This document shows positions 1-13,200 of a DNA stretch of 64,000 nucleotides, in pieces. The position numbers and the translations under genes were made by a program. The first letter of the stretch is position 1, and the number at the start of each line of letters is the position of its first letter. The DNA comes from Paracentrotus lividus (Eukaryota; Echinodermata; Echinoidea; Camarodonta; Echinidae), in contig CALNVZ010000174.1 of assembly GCA_940671915.1 (NCBI GenBank), positions 22,330,925 through 22,394,924 on the forward strand, given 5' to 3'. The notes under the pieces were generated by a model that was given only the letters and a program-made list of their open reading frames with translations, did no database searches and was not told the origin of the DNA.

Positions 1-382
1 TTAATAGTGATAAATTAGTTCAATTTGATTATCTAAAAGAGACTCCTATCATTCCAAAGGTAATGATATCAAATGAATACGGGTTCCTTTATGAATCTTT
101 ATTCATTCATCAACAGTCAAATAAATTAAAAAACAATCGCATTGTTACGTCATAATGCCTGTGATATTTGCATTATCTCATTGTTACGTCATAATGCTAC
201 TGATATTTGCATTATGACGTAGCACGCCTGTGTCATGCGCGTTTAATTCAACAAACGTGAAGAGCATGCGCAGTTGCATGGGTTAATTAAATTTGCGCGT
301 ATGACCCATGCTTTTTTGAAAGCGCACCCCCGGGAACATTTAACCTACGGTTTACTTAACCTACTGTCTGTGGAATCAAATC

Positions 383-470
383 AGTGGGTTAAATTTAACC
401 CAGGGTTAGTTAAACCATGGGTTAAATTTAACCTAGGTTAAATTTAACCCACCGCTGTGAATTCGGGCCA
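383..470. mobile_element. Truncated palindromic MITE end
   Basis: Contains GTGGGTTAAATTTAACCC and its inverse, and ends in TGAATTCGGGCCA, the same terminus as the intact palindromic MITE at 26176-26325. The left end does not match well, so this copy looks degraded or a diverged subfamily. Confidence 0.5.
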
Positions 471-600
471 AAGAGTTCTGATTGATTGCAGTTTTGAAAC
501 AACCATTCAGATTGGTTCAACAGTGAGACTTTGATGCAAGAAGTCTATGCAACAAAGATCCTTACTGGTTACTGTCGACTTGCAATTGTTCTTAGCTCTC
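468..600. repeat. Dispersed repeat copy 1 (pairs with 23368-23490)
   Basis: Shares long blocks with 23368-23490, such as TGATTGCAG/CAATTGCAAG edges, CTGATTGGTTCA-like blocks and AAGTCTATGCAACAA versus AAGTCCATGCAACAA. The two copies are in the same orientation. Confidence 0.55.
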
Positions 601-1100
601 TATTTTACATAGCACAGGTATGGTACTGCACTTTAATGTACCATTGACACTCTCCACCTACGTGAGGTTAAAGACATAGGGGCTCCAGCTTTCATGTGGA
701 GTGGATCATAATTTGCTGACCCCAGACTTTGTGAAAAGCACTGGAACTATCCGTCTTGAAGCTAAATTTCTGGACCACAGCAAAACAATCTGTCCCAACC
801 CAAAGTGCTTCGGGCATGATTGACTAGGTAGAGTTAGATTCAATGACTTTACCAGATGGGGTGATGGGTGAAATATACAAGCATTACATAATGTCTGGCA
901 GTGGTCAGGTGATGGAAAACACCTGTTACTGGGTAAACATCCATGGTGTCAAATTACCCATGTTAGCTCATGAACTACTGTCTTTAATTAGTAGCCATTC
1001 AATCCCTTGAAGAGTGTGCACATGAACTGAAATTGGAAGCCTTGCTAATTATAATTATGAATAAAGCTCAAATCCACTAGAAACACAGGCAGAAACTCAC

Positions 1101-1289
1101 CTTGGAAGAACAAATGGTATTAGGATTATCAGCATTTTGCAGGAGGGTTACATGAAACTCAGGAGGGACATCACCAAACCCTGGTATCTTGTAGAACCCA
1201 GGACCTCTGGTCAGCAAATGACCTTTAGGACTCCATCGATGGTCTTCGAGAGTGAACAGTCCGTAACCTTGGGTGAATGCACCTTCAAT
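1101..1289 (-). CDS. XDH: XDH coding exon 30 (last one in window)
   Basis: Residues 1207-1269, [20 protein letters not shown]... NTICSSK. Ends in phase 0 with AAG|GTGAGT immediately before the expected AVGEPP exon, which carries the catalytic Glu and is absent from bases 1-1100. Confidence 0.97.
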
Positions 1290-4200
1290 CTGGGGTAAGA
1301 CAAGGCAAAGAGGAATTGGAATGACAGAGTCCACATATTGAAATAAACAAATATGCTGTATGCAGATTAAGATACAATGTTTATATAAGATTGAGGACAT
1401 TATATAATTAGATTTAATTGAGAGAGGAGACAAAAAATAATAAATTTGAGATCATAAAAAGAGATACAACATTAAGCAAATATACATGAGTGTAAGATGA
1501 ACAAAGCTATTCTATAATGCAAAAGGGAAAAAAATATAGATAAATAAAAAATAAGGCTTTACATTCTTTCCAGAGTATATAAATGTTGTGGATCATTAAT
1601 GAGTTTCAAAATAAAGAAGTTAAAATTAAGACATTTGACAGTGTTATGTAACACTGCTTAACAGTAGGTATCAGAAGACATGAACACAAAAAAATGCAGA
1701 AGAAAGGAAGATGATTTTTAAAAAAAAAACTATCAGAATTTAGTGCTTACCTGACCAATATCTATGGCAGGATTGATACTGTTGCCGACATCCATGACGA
1801 TGTCGGTCCTAATAGTTTGATGATCACCAGTCAGGCAGTCGATCTCCACCTCAGACACACCTACACCCCATGAGAAGTAATGGAAAAGTTTGCCTTCATT
1901 CTTCTCCCAGTCATAAGTCAGATCAGGGGTTCTATGGAATCATAAAGTTCAACATACATAAAATTCAAGCAGTTAAGATAAATATATAAGTGAAGTACGG
2001 GCCGGCAGGAATTTGAGCTTCAAATCGTTAGCTCCATACATTGATCCTTCGTTCATGCTTTTTAAATACAAAATATGACGTCAGCAAAGAGAGTCAGAAA
2101 GGCAGGTCAAATATTAATTAAAAGGAAAGAAAAGTCAGAAATCACTCTTTGAACTACGGTACTGATAGAAATTATCTGCAATGTATATAAGAAGGGAACT
2201 ATTAAAACATTTTTATATCTTTTTTACTGCAAGGGCAAATTTTCTTTGCCAGTGGTAATTTAGTGGATTTATGAAATTAGTAGAAAATTTTCATTATATG
2301 ATTCATACAATTATGTATATTACTCATATTTAAGAAATCTTACTGTATGCTTTTGTATATTTTCTATTACATGTTATATTATTGTCTTGATTATGTTCAT
2401 GTTAAGGCCAAAAAAAAAAATTGTTTGGTTGTCCTCGACCGACCGACCCTCTGAAAACGGCCCGACCCGACCAACCTCTTTTTTTTTTTTTTTTTTTTTT
2501 TTTCACCCAAACGCCGAAAATACACAGCTCATATTTATTTGTATATATTTTTCATAAAACAGTATTATAACATGTGTTATTTTTCCATGCAGTCCCATTT
2601 TACATAACTCAATAAAACGTAAAAGTGATCTCAAAAATGGAAGTCATTCGTTTCTTTGTTTTTCTTTGTTTTTCAATGGGAGGAAAAAAAAAAAAAAAAA
2701 ACCCCCGACCGACCGACCCGATTTTTGAAAAAAGGCATTCATTGGACAACCAAGCAATTTTTTTTTTTTGGCCTATTACATCATTATAAAGCAAAAGGAG
2801 AAGTAGAATAATCTCAAAGAATATTATTGTCATCATTGCATTAGATTGATATGAATAATAGAAAAAAAAGTGTGCACTTCTGATGTTATCATAAACTTTA
2901 AAAAAACCCGACATTTTCATGAAAATTCTTACAAAAAAACCCCCCCAAATCAATCTTGTATGAGTACGTTGACTCAAGCACTAGAAGTACACGCAGAAGA
3001 CAGCTACAGTGTACTTAATAATAATAATAATAATAATAATAATATATGATATTTCTAAAGCGCAATTGCACATTAAGTGTTTGAGGTGCTACTTACTTGT
3101 AGAAACCTGTAGATGATAGGCTCACCCTGTCCATATATGCTGCATTCACCTTTATTATCAATACAGAATATAAAAAAATATGTAGGGGTTCATGGTCATT
3201 TTCAGTTTGTACATTCACGCTTAGAAATCAACAAATTTCATCACTCATACATACCTAATTCGCGACACATTTTTATAAGGTGTTCAATACATATTTGATT
3301 GTAGAGAGTATGTGGCATAATAGAAGAGTTACTAAAGCTCTGTCATTGAAGTACATGTACAATTATACATTTCCAGAAAATCATCTTTAGGTCTAATAGA
3401 AAAAACACAGATTGAGGTATGGAAAACACATTATATTGGGTATTTTTAGTTTTACGCATTAAATGCGAGATTTGTTTGTTATCCATGAGAATCTGTTACT
3501 ATCATTACTCTAAAACTTAGATTAAAACTTAAATCTCACCCAATCGTCCCAGTTGCCTTTAGGATTAGCATGCATGTAAGGCTCTAGTCTCTGCAACAGA
3601 ATCTGGCAGGCATTCTGATGAATACAACAAAAATGAGACAAAGATAAAAGCAGCATAAATATTGGGTTGTAAAATCATCTTAAATTGCTACTATAGATTG
3701 TAAATGCAGTCTTCTTTTTTCTTAAGAGTTATCTAATCTCTCAGCAAAGTTCTACGAAACCTTGAATTACTTTTCCTTATTATGCGATAATCAAGGGGGT
3801 ATCTCACGCAAAAGAAGCAAATTAGCCCATTGCCATATACAGAGAGTCTAGCCAACTACATGAACAGTACATGTATGTATCAACATGGTAACTTTTCTCT
3901 TTTGTAGTGCGTTGTTAGGCAAGCACATTACAAATGAAAATGAGTCATATTGATACATACTGAAACAGAGAAGGCAAGACTCTCTATATGTGTTACTATA
4001 AAAAATTTACTTTGTCTGCATGAATTCACAACTCAGTGAGATACCCCCTTTACTCTCCAATAATGCATAAAATAAAGATGTTTCTTCACAATTTGAAACT
4101 AATTCACCCCATGTAGAGTTCCCCTATTAAACAACCAAATACCTTAATAACTTTGACATTACTCTCCAATAACACATAAAATAAAGACTTTTCTTTCACA

Positions 4201-7200
4201 ATTTGAAACTAATACACACCATAAGTGACCACATACCTGAATAGCTTTGCCATTGAGATCAGAGCCGGTGCTGGCTGCTGTGGGTGAGGTGTTGGGTACC
4301 TTACTGGTATTGGTCTCAGACAGGTGGATCCTACACTCAGGGATGCCTAGAGTTCTGGCTGCTACTTGGATCATCTTGGTATGTAGTCCCTGTCCCATCT
4401 CTATACCACCATGGGTCACCAGGACAGAGCCATCGGTGTAGATGTGGACAAGAGCACCAGCCTGATGGACAATTCATAATCAAAATGAAACTTCAACACA
4501 CAGTAATGATCTGATTGTGAATAGGTTTGTATAATTCCTTCCTTCCTATGTGCCCTGCATTTCTCAGACATTAAGTCATGCCTGAACTGTATCAGGAAAG
4601 GCACAGGAAGCTGCAACGTTCTTATGGAAAAGTGGGGGATACAACAAGGACGGATGAACTGTGTGTGAGTGTGGGGAAGAGCAGACCATGGAACACCTGC
4701 TGTTATGCCCCCCCCCCCTAATTAAACAATATACCGTTGAAGACCTTTAAGGGTTGGTGGTCAACAATTTAGGTTCCTATCCACTTGGTCTACCAGCAGT
4801 TGGTTCAATCAACTGATTGTCTAATACCACATGGGCTAAACCCAATTGGTCTACTAACAATATGGTCTAATTTCCCTTTGGTCTAATACGTCCTTGGGTC
4901 TTATTCTCACTTGATCTAATGACCACTTGGTCTGAGTGCCAATTCGTCTCATTCCCAGATGAAAATTTGTATTTAAATATACACCATACAAAAAAAAAAA
5001 ATTATATACAAGTTAAGTAAAATCCACAAATTTAGTATTCTGGTTATCTAGCAAATATTTACAAGATTCTTACCTGGTTCAGAAAACGAGCTGTGAAGGA
5101 TATTCCAAACTTGGTTGGTGTAATGGCAAGACCTCTCTTCTTCCATCTATTTTCACTGTTTTGATAAAGCAACAAATATATAGATGAGCCAAAGAACACT
5201 AGTGTATTACGGTATATATATATGTATACAAGAAAATTTAAAATTATTTAGGGTTTCATACATTTTTGTACATGAATGTTTTTGGAAAGGTTGAATCTAT
5301 CAACAATTCCAGCATTCAAATAAGACTATTTACCAAAAGTTGATGCCCGCGGCCCGCCGCTTGCTGACCACATAAAGCGATTTGGTACTGGTTCGACTAA
5401 TAAATTGCCATGCTCTCAAAGAAATTATTCTTTTGAATTGATAAATGAAAATGTACATCAGACACATGAATTTATACACACCTCTATGAAATATATCTAT
5501 TCCTTCATCAAGAGCCATGAAAAAGGGAAAACTATGGAATTTATATAACACAAAATATGGGAGAGTAGCTTACAAATAAAGTCACAAAATTAAAACTAGG
5601 ATAAAAATCATAACCATGTTATCTTTTGGCGGATTTTCGTAAAAACGTTTACTGATACATGAAATTTCTTCCATTTTTTCTTCTTTAATGACAACCAACT
5701 TAATTTCAGGGTAGTGGATAAGCTAAACCTTAAAAAAATAAAAAACAAAATGAATAAAACAGACCTGTTAAAGATGTTGACATTCTTCCTTCTAGTATGA
5801 TAGTTACTCTTCTCCAAGCACTGATCCCAGCAGCGTTGCAGTTGACATCCAGTTAATACTTGGTTGCAAGGAGTAATGTCCCCTTCAGAGTAGAAATTCA
5901 ACTCTCTCACCTATTATGTAAGAGAATTAAATTGATTTACAGGTTGCTTGATTGGGTTTTGACAGACGTGTATCAAGCAGATATAGTTATTGACTTTGAA
6001 GGTTTCACTGGTGGTAGAACGATTAGCAGGTGAAGGTTTCACGTAGCACAAAGTATTCTTTCTTGAGGTTATGAGTAGTCCTGAAAAGGACCTTCCCAAT
6101 CTCAACGTTTCAGTGAGCATGTTCTCACTATTTTTACTCATTCTCCTGACGACGGTGAGAATATGCTCACCGAAACGTCGAAATTGGGTAGGTCCTTTTC
6201 AGGACCACTCATAACTTGGTGCACCGTGCAACGTTCACCTGCTAATAATTATTTACATCTGGGACCAACGTTTAACATTACCATCCGAAAGACATTACTA
6301 GGTTTTGAACAAGAGTACGCCAAGAGACAATTTGTAGGCGAATGCAGAGAGTTGATAATGAGTGTTACCTCTCTTCCAACTCCTGTTATTATTTTCATTT
6401 CTTTTAAGAGATTTTAATGATGATTGATCAGGCATACCAAAAGCCTGAGTGGTAAAAGCAGTTTAATATCTGGCCAAAGTAATTTTCTTAACTTGTCCAT
6501 TCAAAATGATCATTTACTCTCCTCTTTTCATATTGATTCATTCATCTTTTTTTCTGCTTTATTTATTTGTTTAACATTCATTTCTTCACTCATTATGTTA
6601 TCATATAAACCAATCTCCATTCAAATAGCGTAAAATTTAGTTAAATTTACTGCAATCAGCTGTGATGCTGCTTTCAGTCAAGATCGTATCTCTAGGTCAT
6701 TAGTTAAAAAGAATAAAGATGTACATAACAAATATTATTTGGGGGTTTCCACACAAAATAATACTTACAGTCGGGCACTGCTTCTCCCAAAATGCTGCTC
6801 TATAATAATTGTGTGGCAATGAAATTCAGAGCTGGAAAAAAAATTAAGAAAGACAAAACACCTAACTATACTATTGTATTAAAACAATCATAAGATTTTT
6901 TCATTACCTTTTCTTGTGAGATCCCACATTTGATGGCGATATCAGACATGAAGGATTCGCATATAACCATAGCCTGGGGCCCTCCAAAGCCCCTAAATGC
7001 TGTATTGGATGGTAGGTTGGTTCGACAGAGACGGCCCAATACTCGTGTGATAGGAAAACGGTATACATTATCAATATGGGTCACTGCTCTCTCCATTACC
7101 TGCAGATTATAATGATAGAGAAAGAAAGTTGGAGTAAATTGCAGTTAAGATACAGTTCGTTTAGAATTTCCTATTTTTCCAGGGAACATCCAGTATAATC

Positions 7201-10200
7201 AAATTCAATCATTTTAACAATATGAAAAATTATTCTTTAACCCTAAAACACCCGGGGTATTTCGAGTCTTGTCATTACCAGGGGGGGCCATTATAGCCCC
7301 CCCTTGAGATCTCGGCCGCGAATCGCGCGATCGCGACGAAAATTTGCACAATGGTAGAGAATGACGTAATCTACGCGGTTGCATAGGTAAATTTTACTAA
7401 ATTCATATATTTTATTTTATATGAATTAATTATGCTAATTTATTCATGAAATCATACTTTTTGCTCTAATTCACTAAATAAAGCTCTTAGAATGCTAATT
7501 TTTGGTGAAAATATTCTTTATAGCATTCCTAACAATTGTGAATGAAAAAAAATTTTGGTACCAAGATCGATTTCTTGTATGTATTTCATTGTTTTTTTAA
7601 TTTCTTATGTATTTCTTTGTTTTTCGACCTTTTGTTTTTCTTTGTTTTTTGGTCAAAATTGATTGCAGAAACTTTTTGAAGCATAATTATGCTAAAATAA
7701 ATTAATGTTACCCAATGAAAGTGAAAATAATCATATCTTTGTGAATTAGGTTAGAAAACTCCATTTGCATTGACTTTGTACACAAAATCACGTTTTTGAG
7801 TGGTTTTTGGTCCGATGGATTTTTTTGAAAATCGTGCAGCGTCGTAACCGTATACCCGATTTTCGCGAAAATAGTTTCAAAAGATGCGCAAGACTTGAAA
7901 GTAAAAAGTAATTGAGCGGCGCGGTCAAAAAATTTCGCGCGGCGGATTTATCGCGAAAAATGTCGAGGGGGGGGCCATTATGGCCCCCACCCCCCGGGTG
8001 TATTAGGGTTAAAACGTTTTTTTTTTTATATATGGTACTGGTACAAGTATGTTTGTAAAGCACTTTATGTCTTGGAGAAGTAGTCAAACTATGTATTAGG
8101 CTCATTACATACAAAATCAGAATATCATTATCATTATTATTATTATTATCATTGTGCAATGATGATGGAACTAAACCATGCTACACTTTTCTTTCATTTG
8201 AATCTTTTTTCTTATAACTCAGACCTGACTATTTATTGCTTGAATTTGAAAAAAAAATGAGAAGATAAGGTATCTTCTGAAAAAAATCTGCCAAAAATAA
8301 ACCTGATGCACTGAGCTTGTTTTTAAAAATAAAAATATTCCTTTTTTATTTTCTTTTTTTAGAGATGCAGAGACTTAATTTTCTAGAGCACTTACAGCAG
8401 CAGAAAGATCGTAGCTGTATCCAGCGTTTCCATACAGGTCAATATCCAATGCGTTGAGTTTGCCCTCTTTGGTGAAACCAACCTTGTAGCGACCCAGGAA
8501 GGGATTCCTACCGCCGGTTGACATCATATCCTCATCTCGGTCTAACATGTACCTCACTGGTCGATTTATTCTGAGGAAATTAAGGTTGTTTTTGTTTAGA
8601 GATGATATGGTTATTCCAAAGTAAGGTATAACATTCAAGCCACCTTGCCAAACTGAATATAAACCAAACAAATCTTAGCCATTGTAAATGTAATTCATGT
8701 CTTAACAAAATATATTCATTCTATCATGGGTCTAAATGGTTAAGGTATCAAAAATATGATAATGGTGTTGGAACTTGGAATGAATGTAGGATTGATACAG
8801 TCAATATTAATAGCAATAAACAAAGAGAAAGAAAGAGAGAAAAGTACAGAGAGAAGGAGTGCGTAAAAATGTACAATTGATACAGGCAATGTTACAATGT
8901 ATATGATATAAAAAGGAAAAGAGAGAGAGAGAGAGGGAGTAAAATAAGCTCAGGAGTGTGGGTGTGTGTGTGATAGAGAGATAGAGAGAGAGAGAGAGAA
9001 GGAGAAAGGGAGAGAGAAAGAGTATGCATTCAACGATAAATGTAGAAATCTTACTTGTTTGCAGCCAGAGCACATATTGCACCAAGCATTGAGCATCTAC
9101 TCTCCTTTCCCCCGAACCCTCCACCAACTCGTTTGGTACGACATACCACACGGTTGAAAGGAATACCAAGAACTATGGACGTGATTTTCTGTCATTGACA
9201 AATATAATGAATTAAATTCTTTATTTAACAAGTAAAAAGAAAATTAATTTTTCTCTAATAATACAATTCATTTGAATTCAGAAGGAAAATCATTAATAAA
9301 AAGCTAACTAATAGTAAAATCATTGAAACACTTGAAGATTTTCTGAAAAATATTTTTATCTAAGCAATGTCATGATTTTTATCATCTAATCAGTTTACAC
9401 AAAAATACATTTAAGAAATCTAGAGGCACAAGGGTATTAATACATTGCAAAAAATGATAACATGATTATGTTTTCCTTTTTCATGCATTTTACCTAAATA
9501 TGAGGAATTAGGGTACATTACAGTTGCAGAGATGTCAAAACTACAGAATAATTAGAACATCAGAAACTAGAAAGCGAATAACACAAATAGCTAAAACAGC
9601 TGACACAAATGTCTCGTTCACAAGAGAAAGAAATCTATTGATTTGAATGTATTCCCAAAATTGAATTACAGAGCAAATGGTTATTATTCATGCTTTCTCT
9701 CATGAGTAGTCATTTGGTTCAGCTGTTTTACTATAACTATTTGCGATACTCGCGTTCCAATTTCTATTGTTCTAATTATTCTGTTGTGTTGGGATCTCTG
9801 CAGTTGACTGAAAAAACTGAAAACTGACTGAAAAAACACCCAGCATTTTACAAAATCCTCAAACATATTTCCACTCATTTTTTATGTGATTAGTAAACGG
9901 AAAATCATGAAAGTGTATCACAATTCCCTAGTGTAGAATATCCATAAAGTATGTTATGAAGAATGTAATATGCAAACCTGAGCCTCAGAAGGATGCTGAG
10001 TTGATAGAAAGATCTCCATCTCTCCATCTTCTCCCTTAGGGATAGCGAAGGCACACTGCGTCTCTAGGTAGAAGTGTTCTTGACCTCCGACCTTCATCTC
10101 ACCCTCAATCACATGATCAGACTTCTCCAAAGCCTCTTCAATGTTGCCATTTTGGAAGCCCTTGGTGATGGGGAAGAAAGACTGCTTGGCAATGGCATCC

Positions 10201-13200
10201 TGTTCATACAAATAAAAAATACAGTCAACTCCCGGCCATTATAACAAGGTGCTGGGGACTAAGCTAATTACTTTGTTATAATGAAATCTCTTTCGCCTGA
10301 ACATATAGGCACATGTTTGAAATTGGTAGTGAGAGAATCACCATGTAAATGAAACCTTTTATATCTGTGCTCATTAATATTGAATTTGAACAGGTCTTAC
10401 AGGGGATATCATAGTGTTGCAGCTAAAATCATCTTACACAAGTCACAGATGAGAACAATATACTGGTAGTAACATCAATGGAAAAATATTAGATATCCTT
10501 TCGAATTGCAGAGTTCTTTTACATATTAATATCAGGTATTGGTAAGAAACAGGTCTCTAGATTAAAGATTTCTAGGTGTGTGAAAACTCCAATATCATGC
10601 CATATTGATGACAAATTTGACATTGCTTCTACACGTTCTTACCTTGAAGCAAAATAGATATCAATTTGTAAAGTATCAAATTAGTACACTGTACATCAAT
10701 CATTTTAAAACATTTTCAACAAATGATGCTTCATTGTCAATTTTTCTAGCTGCAGACAGGGTTAGGTGATACTCAAGATTATTTCTTGATTGTTAGACAC
10801 ACACAAAAAATGGATGTCATAACAAGATAGTATGTTTATATTTGCAAGTGTTTTAATTATTGTCACTACGCATCATCCTATACATGAATAGGCTAAGGGG
10901 CGATCGGTTGACCCGCATCTCCTCCTCCGATCCGCCTCGCCGAGGCCCCCATTTTGGCCCACGGGTCGGGTCGGGCGCCCGTCACCGTGTCGCCGCATTT
11001 TCAGCCCGCATCGACCTCCGATTCGACGGCGATGTCCTTTAAACCCGAGAAGACAGGCCCCGAGGGGGGAAAATCAACTTTGAAAACAGCCACCATAGGC
11101 ACATGGCCCAAGACAGCGTGCAGTGGGCAGTGCCATGAGCCATTTGACCTCCCTGCGAAAATTTCGCAATAGCCATCAGTCCCTCTCTCGCACAGAACTC
11201 ACATGCACGGAAGAATACGCGGTGAGGATCAACACGTTTTAGCGTGACCATTGCCTCAACTCGCAATCCTGTACGTCGTGTGCGAGAAACAATCCCACAA
11301 CGACTGCAAAGGTAGAGAATTACTGTACATCGAAGGTCTTTGTGTTGACACATTACACGTGCATTTAGGTAAAATCGAAATCATACCACACGCGCAAAAA
11401 GGGACTTTAAACTACAAATAGGCATTTAAAACCATCGGAAAGTCATGTTCATCAACTCTCTTTGCAAAAGAGTCATCAGGCATCAATGTTCCTGTTTAAT
11501 GTTTAAAAAAGGTAAATTACGTAAATTCAGCGATCCTACAATTATTGCATTGACACTGACATGAATGGCTGAGTGAGTGAGCGAGTGATCTGAGCGGCGG
11601 TGCGAGCCGAGCGACGACATGCTGCAACGAGGTAAATTGATTTCTTTCTTATGAAGTGGATTTGTCAAGTATTTGTATGTCGTTATACCTCACAGAAAAA
11701 AGCTTTTGAATAATTTAGAAATACAACCATCAGAAAACTAATATACAAATATTTTTCCCTTTCCACGAGATCCCAGCGAATTTGACTTGCAAATCAAGTC
11801 ATGAGATTTAGGTTTATATGGTTTAATTTTCCTCCAGTTGAAATTTTTCTTCATACAATGTTAAATCAAAAGGTTGGTGTGAGTGAGTGAGAAAGCTACT
11901 TGAGTGATAATCAAGAATTAGGCCTAACTTAGATCTATTATTTGATTTGTGTGTCTTCCATTGATTGATTTCTTTCTCACAGAAAATATGTTTTCAATAA
12001 ATAGAAAATTACAACCATTTCATCCAGCTGCTCATACAAATAATAAAATATTTCGGGCAGCAAAATAATAGAGTGATAAAATTATAATTTTGGTGGGGGA
12101 GGGGGCAGACCTTACGGTTAAGCCAAGTAAGGTAGGCCATACGCAAAAAAATTACGTACACTTCCCCCCCCCCACCCGGGCAAACCTGTGGGTACGCCAA
12201 GGTACGCAAAAAAAAAAATCTTTACGCAGGCCTACACTTTTGCACACCCCCAGCCTAGCGCAAACCGGTACGCAACAAAAAATTTTACGTACACTTTGCA
12301 TCATCCCCCCCTTACCCCAGGGCAAACCTTCAGTTACGCCAAGGTACGCTTAGGGTACGCGACAACAAAAAATTTACGTACACTTTTGCTCCACCCTCCC
12401 CCGGGCATACTTTAAGGTTACGCCATGTTTACATAGAAAATTAAATTATGTACTCCTTTGCACATGCCCCCCCAGGGCAAACCTGTAGGTACGCCAACGG
12501 TACGCGGCAAAAAATTTTACGTACACTTTTCCCGGCCCTCCCCCTTCCCCCGGGGCAAACCTTTAGTTCTATCAAGGGTACGCGGAAAAATAACTTTACG
12601 TTCACTTTAGCCCGACCCCCAAAAAAAAAAAAAAATAGCCCTCCTCCAAACAAAGAGGCAACATTTTTTTTCTGCCCCTTGAATTTTGCTCCCCCCCCCA
12701 ACCACAAAAAAATAAAAATAAACAGAAGAATTTCTAATACTAAAAAATATATTAAATAAAAATAGAAATAAAGATTATTATTCCCATTGTTTGTCCTTAT
12801 TGGAATTCTAAATATTGTGTGTTCTCCATTGAATGATTTCTTTCTTCACAACAGAAAATAGGTTTTCAATAAATAGAAAATTACAACCATTTCATCCAGC
12901 TGCTCATACAAATAATACAAATATTCGGGCAGCAATAATAGAGTGATAAAATTAATAATTTTTGGGTGGGGGGGGCAGATGCGCTTTTACGGTTAAGCCA
13001 AGTAAAGGGGCTGTCCCACTGGAGGCGATCGTTGTTGCGACAACTGGCGATCTTGCTGTTTGAGTGTGGTAGCAAGTTGTTGTTGTAGCCTAGCTTAGAT
13101 AAAGTCGTACCTGGGTTTAAATCGCCTTTTGAAAGACAAACCTTATAATTATGAAGGTATCAGGGTGCGCCGACAGAGCGAAGGGGTGCAGCGCGCGGCG

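Larger units (their letters stand above)
1..1100. other. XDH intron (partial), with MITE remnants
   Basis: No coding signal and no exon continuing XDH. It contains short direct repeats of CATTGTTACGTCATAATG (139-195), a palindromic GTTAAATTTAAC-rich remnant (383-470) and a 130-base dispersed repeat (about 468-600) also found at 23368-23490. Confidence 0.6.

Noticed and set aside
8807..9169. 120-codon minus-strand frame over XDH exon 21
   Set aside because: It is in a different frame from the conserved [11 protein letters not shown] exon and is mostly translated GA repeat.
12090..12759. Pro-rich and Gly-rich frames in the repeat array
   Set aside because: Produced by C/G runs in the tandem units; frames shift between units.
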